64,000 bases of DNA from JABCPE02 sp963506915 (GCA_963506915.1 CAUORE010000001.1:1-64000), one strand, 5' to 3'; counted from the first letter of the stretch, positions 1 through 9,784 are shown. A program made the numbers and translations. Notes: generated by a model not told the origin, from the sequence alone.

Positions 1-454
1 CATACTCTTGAAAAGATTCTTCATCCAAAATCTTCGCATTTGTCTCTACCAGCATCTGCCCTGATTTCCCATCAAAAACAGCTGTATAAACCTCCATTCT
101 ACGAGCATCTATGAGCGGAATTATCAAATCATAATCGCCCAAAAAAGGCTCTACCATAGTTTCCAGAGAATTTACCGTTACCAAAGGAATACCAAGCCCG
201 AAACAAAAGCCCTTCGCCGAGGCCGCTCCTATGCGCAGTCCCGTATAAGACCCTGGCCCTTTTCCTAACGAAACTGCATTCAAATCCTTCAGACCTATTT
301 CAGCACCTTCCAGAGCCCATTCTATATAAGTGTGGAGGTTTTCGGATTGTTTATAATCCTGCGATACTTTCTCACAAAGACAAAGCAGTTTTTCATCAGA
401 CGAAATGGCAACAGAGCAGTTTTTAGACGAAGTCTCTATGTGTAGAATTTTCAT
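1..454 (-). CDS. tsaB: tRNA threonylcarbamoyladenosine biosynthesis protein TsaB (partial)
   Basis: The first 151 residues are present and the C-terminus runs off the window edge. TsaB is the inactive ASKHA-fold partner of TsaD in making the N6-threonylcarbamoyl modification at A37 of ANN-decoding tRNAs. My translation starts MKILHIETSSKNCSVAIS, the family's N-terminal strand-turn, and contains GPGSYTGLRIG near residue 67 and LIDARRMEVYTA further on, both family hallmarks. The ATG at 454 is the natural start. The family is usually about 220 residues, so roughly a third is missing. Cytoplasmic; the next gene on the same strand, yraN, starts upstream at 854. Confidence 0.93.
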   Translation of the reverse strand, partial: MKILHIETSSKNCSVAISSDEKLLCLCEKVSQDYKQSENLHTYIEWALEGAEIGLKDLNAVSLGKGPGSYTGLRIGAASAKGFCFGLGIPLVTVNSLETMVEPFLGDYDLIIPLIDARRMEVYTAVFDGKSGQMLVETNAKILDEESFQEY

Positions 455-485
455 TCAGCAAAATTAATTTTTTTATTTAAAATCC

Positions 486-854
486 TCAAATATCTATGAT
501 TTCAAAAGCGTTTTCTATATGCTTGATTTGGAATTGATTTTCTTCACTTGGAAGAATGGAGATTATATCAAACCTCGTTTCCTTGTCTATTTCATTTTCT
601 TCCAAAAAATGGCTCGCAGCAGAGATGAGCAGCCTGATTTTCTTCTTATTCACCGCCTCTTCTGGACTCAAGAAAGTATCTGTGCTTCTGGCTTTTACTT
701 CTATTATAACAATCTGATTTTCAGCCTCTGCGATGATGTCTATTTCGGCTTTTAGATAGCGGTAGTTTTTGACTAAAATTTTGTAGCCTTTCTTTTCCAA
801 AAACTCTACAGCCAGATTTTCGGATTCCTTTCCAAAGTCATTATGCTCAGCCAT
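486..854 (-). CDS. YraN/UPF0102 family endonuclease-like protein
   Basis: A 122-residue protein with the restriction-endonuclease-like core of the UPF0102 family: an acidic strand EIDIIA at about residues 37-42, followed by IVIIEVKAR at about 48-56, giving the D/E...ExK metal-binding pattern of Holliday-junction-resolvase-like nucleases. Length is normal for the family (about 120). The biological role of the family is not settled. It follows the LD-carboxypeptidase gene on the same strand with an 8-base gap and probably shares its transcript. Confidence 0.88.
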   Translation of the reverse strand: MAEHNDFGKESENLAVEFLEKKGYKILVKNYRYLKAEIDIIAEAENQIVIIEVKARSTDTFLSPEEAVNKKKIRLLISAASHFLEENEIDKETRFDIISILPSEENQFQIKHIENAFEIIDI

Positions 855-862
855 TGATGGAT

Positions 863-1795
863 TTATAAGAATTCTACTTTTGCGCCCGTTTTGGAAACAT
901 TTAGTTTTATTTCAGACCCTAAAATCAGCGGCACATTATCAAAAATATGCCCGTTAGGAAAAGCGAACAGCTTTGGGAAAGAATATTTCTTGAGCCTTTC
1001 GGCGATGATTTCATAAGCCATAGCATCATAACTATACTCATAATCAGGGTTTTCTGCCTCGTTTCCCATGTTAATCATCCCTCCGATGATGATACCCTTT
1101 ATTTTCCTAAAAACACCAGCCAAATCAAGGGAAATGAGCATTCTGTCCAGCGAATAAAAATTCTCGCCGATGTCTTCTATAAACAAAATTTTGTCCCTGA
1201 AATCCACCGAATACGAGCTTCCCAAAAGCGCATAGACCAGCGCCAGATTTCCACCAACCAAAACTCCCTCTGCACTCCCGTGGTTATTCTGCGGATGTGG
1301 AACGACCTGATATTTAGGCTTTTTCCCGCTGAAAATATTGAAAATCTCTTCGTAACTTTCCGTAGAAACTCCAAAAGATGAGGTCTTCAGTGTCTGTCCG
1401 TGGATACTCGCAAAGCCCTTTTTCAAGAGGAAACTTTGGATAACGGTATTATCCGAATAGCCGATGTACCATTTGGGATTTTCTTTGAAATGATTGAGTT
1501 TTAGATGTCCCAAAAGATGCTGACAGCCATAGCCGCCGCGGGTAGCCCAGATGGCAGAAACCTCATCACTATTCAATGCCCAGTTCAGGTCAGAAATTCG
1601 CTGTTTTTCCGTTCCAGAATAGCTGTACCCAAAGGAAAATCTGCCCAAGCAATGAGGACTGAGAACAGGCTCATAGCCTTTGGATTTTATAAGTTCCAGC
1701 GTGGATAAAATCTGCCCTTCTTCTACCGAACCAGCAGGAGAAACGACTGCTATTTTATCGCCTTTTTTAAGGGTTTTTGGGAATACGACCGCCAT
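863..1795 (-). CDS. LD-carboxypeptidase (peptidase family S66)
   Basis: 310 residues, the usual size for family S66 (LdcA/MccF). The family cuts the L,D-bond before the terminal D-Ala of muropeptides during peptidoglycan recycling, or removes similar conjugates. The Ser-Glu-His triad is visible: nucleophile Ser114 in the GYSDNT turn, Glu207 in FIEDIGE and His283 in FPNGH. There is no signal peptide, so a cytoplasmic recycling role is expected. The neighbours yraN (downstream) and a LysE-type exporter (upstream) are on the same strand. MccF-like detoxification cannot be excluded from sequence alone. Confidence 0.92.
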   Translation of the reverse strand: MAVVFPKTLKKGDKIAVVSPAGSVEEGQILSTLELIKSKGYEPVLSPHCLGRFSFGYSYSGTEKQRISDLNWALNSDEVSAIWATRGGYGCQHLLGHLKLNHFKENPKWYIGYSDNTVIQSFLLKKGFASIHGQTLKTSSFGVSTESYEEIFNIFSGKKPKYQVVPHPQNNHGSAEGVLVGGNLALVYALLGSSYSVDFRDKILFIEDIGENFYSLDRMLISLDLAGVFRKIKGIIIGGMINMGNEAENPDYEYSYDAMAYEIIAERLKKYSFPKLFAFPNGHIFDNVPLILGSEIKLNVSKTGAKVEFL

Positions 1796-1819
1796 AAGTA
1801 TCTGGTATTGAGTATCTTT

Positions 1820-2497
1820 TTATTTTATTTCTTCTCGTTTGATGCCTTTTTCTTCTAATCTTTTGTCCAGCTGGTTAAAGGATTTAAAACTTTGAAGGAA
1901 AATAAACACGCTCAAAATCAGTAGAATAAAGCCTACGCCTTTTCGGATTTTATTGGCAACCTGCTGATTGAGTTTATTGTGAAATTGTTTCGCCAAGTAG
2001 ATTTTCGCCAAATCTATCAAAAGATATGTTCCGATAACCAAACCGATGTAAAGCAAAAATCTGCCCGTGTCAGGATAGTTTTTTCTAATGAAAATGACGG
2101 TTACCAGCCAGAAAAGCACCACACCGATGTTCAGAATATTGAGCAGGAAACCATTGAGAAAAGTTTTCAGATAGTTTTGGTTGATGAGTCTTTCCTCGCC
2201 TGCGATGTGCATTCTGGTTTTGGAAACAATCATATAAATCCCATAAACAAAGATAATAAGCGCGGAAATCCTATAAAAACTCGGGTATTGGTCTATGATG
2301 TGGATAATGTCCTGACTGCTGAAATACGCCGCCACAATGCACACTATATCCGCAAAAACCACGCCCAAATCCAGCGCCAGCGCATGCCGAGACCCTCGCG
2401 AAAGACTGGTCTCCACCAAAAGGAAGAAAACAGGCCCAATGAATACCAAACTAAGCATAAAACCCAAACCGACAGCAGAAAAAATAAGCTCTATCAT
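1820..2497 (-). CDS. LysE/RhtB family translocator
   Basis: A 225-residue integral membrane protein with about six hydrophobic segments. It starts with the LysE-type N-terminus (GFMLSLVFIGPVFFLLVETSLSRG across about residues 12-35), where GP and the small/charged pattern before the first loop are typical of amino-acid exporters. The C-terminus carries a Lys/Glu-rich cytoplasmic tail. Substrate cannot be assigned. It ends 24 bases before the LD-carboxypeptidase start, so the two may be co-transcribed. Confidence 0.85.
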   Translation of the reverse strand: MIELIFSAVGLGFMLSLVFIGPVFFLLVETSLSRGSRHALALDLGVVFADIVCIVAAYFSSQDIIHIIDQYPSFYRISALIIFVYGIYMIVSKTRMHIAGEERLINQNYLKTFLNGFLLNILNIGVVLFWLVTVIFIRKNYPDTGRFLLYIGLVIGTYLLIDLAKIYLAKQFHNKLNQQVANKIRKGVGFILLILSVFIFLQSFKSFNQLDKRLEEKGIKREEIK

Positions 2498-2595
2498 AGG
2501 ATGCGAATTCTTAATTGAAACTCCAAAAATACGGAATTTATTTTACTAAGATATTTTTGTTTTTTTATTATTATATATTAAAAAAATCTGTCTTA

Positions 2596-4743
2596 TTACT
2601 CTACTATTTTAAAATCTAATTGTTTTTGGATGAGGTTGGCTTTTACTACTTGTATTTTTATCTCATCACCGAGGCGGTAGGTCTTGCCTGACTTGGTGCC
2701 GACAATAGAATGTGACTTCGAATCATGGAAGTAGGAATCATCCATCAGGTCTCTCAGTTTTATCATACCTTCGGCGCCGTTTTCAGGTATTTCTACCCAA
2801 AAACCATAGTCTGCCACACCCGAGATTACACCTGTGAAATCCTGACCTACTCTGTCTTCCATGAACTTCACCTGCATGTATTTTATAGAGTCCCGCTCTG
2901 CATTGGCAGCCAGTCTTTCCCTATCGCTGCAGTGTTTGCAATATTCTTCGTATTGCTCTCTGTTTGGCGATTTTCCACCATCTAAATAATGCTGGAGCAG
3001 TCTATGCGCCATAAGGTCTGGATAACGGCGAATAGGCGAAGTAAAATGCGAATAATATGGGAATGCTAGTCCGTAGTGTCCTATATTCTCGGTAGAATAG
3101 ACCGCCTTGCTCATACTTCTCATTGCTAGGGTCTCTACCATATTTTCTTCGCCTTTTCCTGCCACATCTTTTAGGAGCTTGTTCATACTTTCGGCTATTT
3201 TTTGAGAATTGGAAATATTCATTTTGTAACCGAGTGTCTGCACGAAATCCCTCAGCGCTTCTAGTTTCGCTGGGTCTGGGTCATCGTGGATACGATAGAT
3301 AAAGGTATTATGAGTCGGTTCGCCCTTTCTGGAAAGAGATACATATTCGGAAACTTTTCTGTTTGCCAGCAACATAAACTCCTCTATCAGGTGGTTAGAA
3401 TCTTTACTGATTTTAAAATAAACCCCGATAGGATTATTATTTTCATCAAGGTTAAATCTCACCTCACTGCGGTCAAAGGCGATAGCCCCTTTCTTTAATC
3501 TCTCTTTTCTGAGAATCTTCGCCAAGTGGTCTAATGCGAGTATTTCATCAGCCAAATCTCCTTTTCCTGTTTCTATTCGCTCTTGGGCTTCTTCGTAGGA
3601 GAATCTTCTATCGGAATGGATGACTGTACGCCCAAACCACTGCTTCACTATCTCTGCATTGTCATTCATCTCAAAAACCGCTGAGAAAGCGTATCTATCT
3701 ACATTTGGCTTTAGCGAACAGAGGTCGTTACTAAGAATTTCTGGAAGCATAGGAACTACCCTATCCACGAGATAAACGGAAGTCGCACGGCTGTATGCTT
3801 CCTCATCGAGGAGCGTTCCTGGCTGCACATAGTGGGATACATCGGCAATGTGTACGCCTATTTCCCAGTTTCCGTTGTCTAATTTTTTCAGCGAAAGCGC
3901 ATCGTCAAAATCCTTGGCATCTTTCGGGTCTATGGTAAAAGTAAGCACCTCCCGCATGTCTCTCCTTTTTTTCAGCTCTTCGGGAGTGATTTCTCGGCTG
4001 ATTTTATTGGCAAAATCCTCTACTTCCTCAGGGAAATGGTAAGGCAGCTCATACTCGGCAAGGATGGAATGTATTTCCGTTTCGTGTTCGCCTGGTTTTC
4101 CTAATACTTTGATGATTTCCCCCTCTGGGTTTTTGGAATTGATATCCCATTGGAGCATTTTCACGACTACTTTATCGCCGTCTTTGGCTCCATTGATTTT
4201 AGATTTAGGAATGAAAATATCGGTATTAATGACCTTTTTGTCACAAATCACAAACCCGAAATCCTTATATTTCACATACTCAAATGTCCCCACGAAAGAG
4301 TCTTTGGCTCTCTCCAAAACCTCTAACACAGAGCCTTCCAGCTTTCGCCCCTTGAAGTTGTAAGTAATTATCAAGACCTTATCGCCCTGCAAAGCATCTT
4401 TTACATTTTTCTGATGGATGAAGATATCCTCATCCAGTCCCTCCACGCTTACATAGGCATTTCCATTGAGCGCAAAATCTATCGTCCCTGTCAGTGTTTC
4501 TTTTATCTGCAGGTTCACCATATATTTGCCTTTTTCCACTTCTTTTATTTTATCTTGGGCTCTCAGTTTGTGCAGAGTCTGGATAACCAGCTCTCTCTGG
4601 CGCGGATTTTTGTAGTCTATGCCGTCTGCTATCTGTTTGTAATTGTATATTTTTGAATTTTTCTTATTCATAAATCGGAGAATGAGTCTTCCGATACTCT
4701 CCAATTTGTATTGTTGTTTTTGTGATTTATTTTTTTTCTTCAT
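2596..4743 (-). CDS. rnr: Ribonuclease R
   Basis: A 715-residue 3'-5' exoribonuclease of the RNB family that degrades structured RNA. Domains in order: a winged-helix-like N-terminus (about 10-65), two cold-shock/OB domains (about 70-220), the RNB catalytic core starting near residue 265 with the acidic stretch DPKDAKDFDDA (metal-binding aspartates) and IHIADVSHYV, and a C-terminal S1 domain (about 635-710, GVISGVADYGFWVEI). The S1 domain and the winged helix separate it from RNase II. It is monocistronic by its spacing; a TATATTTG -7 element lies 29 bases upstream. Confidence 0.96.
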   Translation of the reverse strand: MKKKNKSQKQQYKLESIGRLILRFMNKKNSKIYNYKQIADGIDYKNPRQRELVIQTLHKLRAQDKIKEVEKGKYMVNLQIKETLTGTIDFALNGNAYVSVEGLDEDIFIHQKNVKDALQGDKVLIITYNFKGRKLEGSVLEVLERAKDSFVGTFEYVKYKDFGFVICDKKVINTDIFIPKSKINGAKDGDKVVVKMLQWDINSKNPEGEIIKVLGKPGEHETEIHSILAEYELPYHFPEEVEDFANKISREITPEELKKRRDMREVLTFTIDPKDAKDFDDALSLKKLDNGNWEIGVHIADVSHYVQPGTLLDEEAYSRATSVYLVDRVVPMLPEILSNDLCSLKPNVDRYAFSAVFEMNDNAEIVKQWFGRTVIHSDRRFSYEEAQERIETGKGDLADEILALDHLAKILRKERLKKGAIAFDRSEVRFNLDENNNPIGVYFKISKDSNHLIEEFMLLANRKVSEYVSLSRKGEPTHNTFIYRIHDDPDPAKLEALRDFVQTLGYKMNISNSQKIAESMNKLLKDVAGKGEENMVETLAMRSMSKAVYSTENIGHYGLAFPYYSHFTSPIRRYPDLMAHRLLQHYLDGGKSPNREQYEEYCKHCSDRERLAANAERDSIKYMQVKFMEDRVGQDFTGVISGVADYGFWVEIPENGAEGMIKLRDLMDDSYFHDSKSHSIVGTKSGKTYRLGDEIKIQVVKANLIQKQLDFKIVE

Positions 4744-4771
4744 AAATGTTTTTCTTAAAAATTTTGTTCTT

Positions 4772-4779
4772 CAAATATA
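4772..4779 (-). promoter_or_regulatory. Promoter -7 element of rnr
   Basis: Read on the minus strand this is TATATTTG, an exact match to the Bacteroidota -7 consensus TAnnTTTG. It would start transcription about 20 bases before the rnr ATG. The -33 element is not clear. Confidence 0.55.
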
Positions 4780-4804
4780 ACATATTTATGCTTTTTTCAC
4801 CAAA

Positions 4805-4838
4805 AATCCCCCTTCATCTTTTTATAAGAAGGGGGATT
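4805..4838 (-). terminator. Intrinsic terminator of rpiB
   Basis: Perfect 11-bp arms AATCCCCCTTC/GAAGGGGGATT around a 12-base loop. On the minus strand they are followed by a short T run. It lies 31 bases past the rpiB stop codon. Confidence 0.8.
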
Positions 4839-4868
4839 GAATTACAAAAAACAAAAATCGTTATTTTC

Positions 4869-5297
4869 CTATGGTTTTATTTTATCCACTCTCAGCTGGT
4901 GTCTACCTCCTTCAAATTCTGTGGTAAGGAATACTTTTGCAATTTCCAGAGCCTCTTCATTGCTCACGAATCTTGCTGGAATTGCCACCATATTAGCATC
5001 ATTGTGCTGTCTTGTCAAAGCTGCAACTTCTGGGTTCCAAGCCAGTCCAGCTCGGATACCTTCATGTTTATTGGCTGCCATCTGCATACCATTTCCTGTT
5101 CCACATACTAAAATTCCCAAAACGCAGTCTCCCTTTTCGATAGAAGTAGCGGCTGGATGAGCAAAATCTGGATAATCTACACTTTCCTTAAAAAATGTCC
5201 CAAAATCCACCATGTTATAATCTGCTTTTAGTTTTCTTTTTAGAAAATCTTTCATTTCGTGACCTGCGTGGTCAGATGCTATTGCTATGTTTATCAT
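4869..5297 (-). CDS. rpiB: Ribose 5-phosphate isomerase B
   Basis: 142 residues, standard length for RpiB/LacAB. It interconverts ribose 5-phosphate and ribulose 5-phosphate in the non-oxidative pentose phosphate pathway. Visible hallmarks are the phosphate/base site ASDHAGHEMK with His10, the catalytic Cys65 in VCGTGNGMQMAANK, and HNDANM around residue 98. Cytoplasmic enzyme. It has its own terminator and a good TAnnTTTG promoter, so it is probably monocistronic between dsbD and rnr. Confidence 0.95.
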   Translation of the reverse strand: MINIAIASDHAGHEMKDFLKRKLKADYNMVDFGTFFKESVDYPDFAHPAATSIEKGDCVLGILVCGTGNGMQMAANKHEGIRAGLAWNPEVAALTRQHNDANMVAIPARFVSNEEALEIAKVFLTTEFEGGRHQLRVDKIKP

Positions 5298-5319
5298 ATC
5301 TATTCTATTTTTCTTTTTG

Positions 5320-5352
5320 CAAAAATATTATTTTAGCAAGGTTTGAGACAAA
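5320..5352 (-). promoter_or_regulatory. Promoter of rpiB
   Basis: On the minus strand: TTTG at 5349-5352, a 21-base spacer, then TATTTTTG at 5320-5327, matching the Bacteroidota -33/-7 pattern. The start point would be about 15 bases before the ATG. Confidence 0.5.
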
Positions 5353-7422
5353 TTATTTTTTATGATTTTTGTAATGTTTCAGTCCACATTCTAAGAATTT
5401 CTTGAAATCTTCTTTGTCCATGTATCCAGATACAGGCGTATTAATCACCTTATTATCAGGAGTTACCAGAACATAGTGCGGCTGGGAATTGTTCTCAAAA
5501 TTTATCTGCTGAAACATACTCCATCTATCGCCTATTGTTTTTATCTTCTTCATCTGCCCATTTCCCATGTCTATTTTCATCTGCTGGCCTTGTGGAAGTT
5601 CATCTTTATCATCTATATAAAGAGAAGCCAAAACCACCTCGTTCTGAAGAATCGGTAAAATATCTGGCTGTGACCAAACAAATTCCTCCATTTTTCGGCA
5701 GTTTTCGCAGCCATGCCCCGTGAAGTCTATCAGGATAGGTTTGTTTTCTTTTTTTGCTAATTCTACCGCTTCGAAATAGTCATGAATAGGGTGTATTCCC
5801 AAAATTCCATCCTTTTCATTATGAAAATAGCTCACATTGAGTGGCGGCAAAATTCCGCTCAGCATAGAAAGTTTCGGTCTGTCGCTCGGTATCAATCCTT
5901 GAACCAAATACACCAAAAAGCCTATTCCAGCTGCTCCAAATAATTTTCTCGTAAGGGAAATTTTTGGTTTTTTATCATCATGTGGAAATCTTATCAATCC
6001 AAATAAATACAATACCAAACCAATGGTAAGAACCACCCAAATGGCAATGAACAGCTCTCGTTTTAGAAATGCTGTTTTCGCTACCAAATCAGCTTTGGAA
6101 AGGAATTTCAGCGCCAAGCCCAGTTCTATGAAGCCCAGCACTACTTTCAGCGTATTCATCCAGCCTCCTGACTTCGGCAAAGACTGTAATGCCTGTGGAA
6201 ACAGCGCCAACAACCCGAAAACAATCGCCCAAGCAAAACCAAAACCTGCCAAAGCAAAAGTCAGCAGCATAGGAACATTAGAAGAACCTGTAACTGCACT
6301 CCCCAGCAATGACCCTAGAATAGGTCCTGTACATGAGAACGAAACAATCACCAAGGTAAGCGCCATGAAGAATATTCCTACGATTCCTCCTGCCTCTTCC
6401 GCCTTTGAAGATTTATTGGCTATGGAACTCGGCAACGCTATATCATAATATCCGAAAAAGCTTCCTGCAAAGAAAACAAACACGATAAAAAATGCCAAGT
6501 TAAGCCATACGCTGGTAGATATTTCATTAAAAATATTTCCAGCAACTCCACTTATTAGGTGAAATGGCAAACTAAGCAAAGTAAAAATCAACAGAATGAA
6601 GAAACCATAGAGAACAGCATCTCTTCTGCCCTTCGCTTTGTCTTTTGCTCCTTTGGTAAAGAAAGAAACCGTCAAAGGCACCATAGGGAAAACGCATGGC
6701 GTAAGCAAAGCAATAATACCTCCAATAAATCCTAAAAATAGATAAGTCCAATAGCTCTCATCCGTATTCGCAGTCTGCTCTGTACCACACTGAACAAGAG
6801 GATTTTTATGATCCAGCCCTTGTATTTTTAGGTTTTTCGTGTCTAACTTTTGGTTTTCAGCCAATGTCTGTGAAGCCTGTGTTTCATCTGTGGATGCATC
6901 TTTCGGAGTTTCGGAATTTTCTTTCTTGTCTAAAATTTCTTCGTCCTTTATATCACTTCCCTCTATCTTTATTTGATGCTGAAGCTCAATGGTATTGGGA
7001 GCGAGACAGACTCTGTCATCGCAGGTTTGGTAAGTAATTTCTGCTGAAACATTGGTAGATTTTTTAGCATCTTTTAGTTTGAATTTTTGTTTAAAAGACA
7101 CTGTATTAGAATAATAAACTATTCTAGCACCAAACGCCTCCGAAAACTCATCTATTTTTTTTCCTACTTCGGTTACCTTTCCTATAGGTTCTATATTTTT
7201 CCCAAGAAGTTTCATCTCTGTGGGAATACCGCTGTCCTCAGGAATATCTTTAGAGTAGATATGCCATCCGTTTTCTAATTTTGCTATGAGGATGGCTTCG
7301 TATTCATTTTCGCCTAATTTATTGATTTCTAGTTTAAATTTTACTGGGTCTTTTATCTGAGCATAAACTCCCGTAATGATAAAACTAAAAAGAACAAGTA
7401 AAAACTTTTTTATGCTTTGCAT
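5353..7422 (-). CDS. dsbD: DsbD-type thiol:disulfide interchange protein
   Basis: 689 residues. A signal peptide (1-21) leads into a periplasmic DsbD-alpha-like domain with a Cys pair at 134 and 139 (TCDDRVC), then a charged linker (about 155-205), then a polytopic membrane domain from about 226 carrying LTPC (Cys243) and SFSC. The C-terminal thioredoxin-like domain has the redox motif CENC (Cys572/Cys575). The family passes electrons from cytoplasmic thioredoxin across the inner membrane to periplasmic reductases and cytochrome c maturation. All three expected Cys pairs are present, so it looks functional. It lies 25 bases downstream of the ABC transporter on the same strand. Confidence 0.93.
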   Translation of the reverse strand: MQSIKKFLLVLFSFIITGVYAQIKDPVKFKLEINKLGENEYEAILIAKLENGWHIYSKDIPEDSGIPTEMKLLGKNIEPIGKVTEVGKKIDEFSEAFGARIVYYSNTVSFKQKFKLKDAKKSTNVSAEITYQTCDDRVCLAPNTIELQHQIKIEGSDIKDEEILDKKENSETPKDASTDETQASQTLAENQKLDTKNLKIQGLDHKNPLVQCGTEQTANTDESYWTYLFLGFIGGIIALLTPCVFPMVPLTVSFFTKGAKDKAKGRRDAVLYGFFILLIFTLLSLPFHLISGVAGNIFNEISTSVWLNLAFFIVFVFFAGSFFGYYDIALPSSIANKSSKAEEAGGIVGIFFMALTLVIVSFSCTGPILGSLLGSAVTGSSNVPMLLTFALAGFGFAWAIVFGLLALFPQALQSLPKSGGWMNTLKVVLGFIELGLALKFLSKADLVAKTAFLKRELFIAIWVVLTIGLVLYLFGLIRFPHDDKKPKISLTRKLFGAAGIGFLVYLVQGLIPSDRPKLSMLSGILPPLNVSYFHNEKDGILGIHPIHDYFEAVELAKKENKPILIDFTGHGCENCRKMEEFVWSQPDILPILQNEVVLASLYIDDKDELPQGQQMKIDMGNGQMKKIKTIGDRWSMFQQINFENNSQPHYVLVTPDNKVINTPVSGYMDKEDFKKFLECGLKHYKNHKK

Positions 7423-7447
7423 TTTGTATTATTTGTTTTAATATTTT

Positions 7448-9286
7448 TTATTCAAAATCTTGTAATTCCACGAGCTTTTTATAAGCTCCATTTTTGTCTA
7501 TAAGCTCTTTGTGAGTTCCCTGTTCTAGTATCATTCCTCGTTCCATCACTACTATCCAGTCAGCTTTTTGGATTGTAGAAAGACGGTGGGCGATAACCAG
7601 TGAGGTTCTGTTCTCCATCATTTTTTCTAATGCTTCCTGCACGAATCTCTCGCTCTCGGTATCCAGCGCGGAAGTTGCCTCATCTAGAATCATAATTGGA
7701 GGATTTTTCAGCACAGCGCGGGCGATGGAAACTCTTTGTTTTTGTCCGCCAGAGAGTTTATTCCCATCATCGCCTATATTGGTATCATATCCATCAGAAA
7801 GATTGGTGATGAAATCATGGGCGTTGGCGATTTTTGCGGCTGCTTCTACTTCTTCTCTATCCGCATCTGGTTTACCCATGAGAATATTGTTATAAACACT
7901 ATCATTGAACAATACAGACTCCTGAGTAACCATTCCTATCATTTTTCTATAATCCCTTACTTTTAGGTCTTTTATATTATTCCCATCTATCAGGATTTCT
8001 CCCTCTGTGGCATCATAAAATCTAGCCAAAAGATTGGCAATTGTAGTTTTTCCACTTCCACTTTGTCCCACCAAAGCAACTGTTTTTCCTCTTGGAATGA
8101 CCAAATTAAAGTTCTTCAGTATGGTTCTATCTTCATTATAATAAAATCCTACATTCTTAAACTCTATGTTGTTTTCTAATGTCTGGATAGGAATAGGATT
8201 TTCTTTTTCGTCTATCTTGATATCAGCATCCAGAATCTCTATCACACGCTCCAGCGCTGGCCCTCCCTTTTGTATGGTAGAAATGGAATTGGCTAAACTC
8301 TTAGCTGGAGGCAGGATTTGGAAAAACATCGCTAAAAAAACCAAAAACTCCTCAGGCGAAAGACTTTGGTTTTCAATGATTTGTTTCCCTCCATACCATG
8401 TGATTATCAGAAAAGTAATAGAACCCAAAAACTCACTCATCGGAGAGGCAAGTTCTCTTTTTTTACCTACGCCTACTGCGGCATTCAGCCACTTATTGAT
8501 AGAAGTCGTGAAACGATTATTTAGTAATTTATCTGCATTAAAAATTTTAATAACCTTGGCAGATTTAAGAGTTTCATCTACGATAGAAAAAATATTTCCC
8601 ATTTCGGTTTGGGCTTCGTGGGCTTGTTTTTTTAGGCTTTTTCCTATCAACGCTATCAGAGTTCCCATCACTGGCAAAACTAATAATGTAAAGAATGTAA
8701 GTTCTGGACTTAGATAAAACAAAGTAATCAGCGTGCTTATCAGCATAAAAGGCGAATTAACCAACTCTACTAAACTACCTAAAATACTTCCTTCCACATC
8801 TCCCACATCATTAGACATTCTAGACATCATATCTCCTTTTCTCTGTTCTGTAAAAAACGAAACAGGAAGTGTCAAAATCTTTTGATACATAGATGTACGA
8901 AGGTCTTTGGCTACACCTACACGGTAATAAATAAGCATCAAAGAACCTATGTAACGGAAAATATTTCTTGCAAAAAACGCAAATGCCGTGATAACGCATA
9001 ACCACGCCAAAACGGTCAAAGCTCCATGTTCTCTTGCATTCACCTCCACTAGATAGTATGCATAATCCTTCAGGTAGGAAAAATAGTCTGACATATTCCC
9101 GCTGTATACAGGCTCTACCAATGGTTTGTCATTATTAATAGTTCCAAAAAGCATTCCCAAAACAGGAAGTATCGTACCCGCAGATGCTATCTGGAAAACG
9201 GAATAAAGAATATTAAAAAATAAACTCCCGAAAATATATTTTTTATGAGGGTTGGCAAATGCCAAAATTCTTCTATAAGGATTCAT
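7448..9286 (-). CDS. ABC transporter, fused permease-ATPase (MsbA/lipid-exporter type)
   Basis: A 612-residue half-transporter. An N-terminal six-helix exporter domain (to about residue 340) is followed by an ATPase with Walker A GQSGSGKTT near residue 405, signature LSGGQKQR, Walker B IMILDEATSA and switch histidine IAHRLST. The order is that of homodimeric exporters such as MsbA, which flips lipid A-core. A long periplasmic-side insertion follows the first helix (about residues 45-90). Substrate is inferred only. It sits just upstream of dsbD and is separated from the DUF4293 gene by a terminator. Confidence 0.88.
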   Translation of the reverse strand: MNPYRRILAFANPHKKYIFGSLFFNILYSVFQIASAGTILPVLGMLFGTINNDKPLVEPVYSGNMSDYFSYLKDYAYYLVEVNAREHGALTVLAWLCVITAFAFFARNIFRYIGSLMLIYYRVGVAKDLRTSMYQKILTLPVSFFTEQRKGDMMSRMSNDVGDVEGSILGSLVELVNSPFMLISTLITLFYLSPELTFFTLLVLPVMGTLIALIGKSLKKQAHEAQTEMGNIFSIVDETLKSAKVIKIFNADKLLNNRFTTSINKWLNAAVGVGKKRELASPMSEFLGSITFLIITWYGGKQIIENQSLSPEEFLVFLAMFFQILPPAKSLANSISTIQKGGPALERVIEILDADIKIDEKENPIPIQTLENNIEFKNVGFYYNEDRTILKNFNLVIPRGKTVALVGQSGSGKTTIANLLARFYDATEGEILIDGNNIKDLKVRDYRKMIGMVTQESVLFNDSVYNNILMGKPDADREEVEAAAKIANAHDFITNLSDGYDTNIGDDGNKLSGGQKQRVSIARAVLKNPPIMILDEATSALDTESERFVQEALEKMMENRTSLVIAHRLSTIQKADWIVVMERGMILEQGTHKELIDKNGAYKKLVELQDFE

Positions 9287-9332
9287 TAAACATAAATTTC
9301 AACTGACCAAATTACAATTTTTTTCTTATACA

Positions 9333-9361
9333 AAAAACCAGCCAAAAAAAGACTGGTTTTT
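9333..9361 (-). terminator. Intrinsic terminator after the DUF4293 gene
   Basis: An AAAACCAG/CTGGTTTT stem, followed on the minus strand by a T run. It separates the DUF4293 transcript from the downstream ABC transporter gene. Confidence 0.65.
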
Positions 9362-9385
9362 CACTCAAAATAAATCGTTGTATAG

Positions 9386-9763
9386 CTATCGGAGTCTGTC
9401 TACAGATTTTACAAGCCTCTCATCTCTACGGATATTTTTATTTGCAAGAAATAAAAACACAATAGAAATCAGTGGAAATATCGGCTCAATACCTTTCTCA
9501 GGAAAATCCATTCCTCCAGGTAAATTTAGTAACCAATAAACCAATAACCCTATCAACAAAGCGTTTATAACAATGCTGATATTATTCAGCAGTATTTGTC
9601 TTCTTCTATTTTTGTACATAAAAATACAGATAAATTCCACCGCTCCCAAAAATCCTGCTACTCCCAAAAATCCTGGAATTTCAACATCTTTTGATGTCAA
9701 AAAAAGTCCCACAGTAGAAAGCCCTGCGATGAGAATAAATATGGTCTGTATTCTTTGTAACAT
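9386..9763 (-). CDS. DUF4293 family membrane protein
   Basis: A small membrane protein of 125 residues with four hydrophobic segments, beginning MLQRIQTIFILIAGLSTVG, the characteristic start of the Bacteroidota-specific DUF4293 family. I chose the ATG at 9763; the frame is open upstream to 9820, but that extension is unlike the family and overlaps the rho promoter. The C-terminus is basic (RRDERLVKSVDRLR). Function unknown. It is divergent from rho. Confidence 0.8.
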   Translation of the reverse strand: MLQRIQTIFILIAGLSTVGLFLTSKDVEIPGFLGVAGFLGAVEFICIFMYKNRRRQILLNNISIVINALLIGLLVYWLLNLPGGMDFPEKGIEPIFPLISIVFLFLANKNIRRDERLVKSVDRLR

Positions 9764-9784
9764 GGTGCAAAAATAAAATATTTT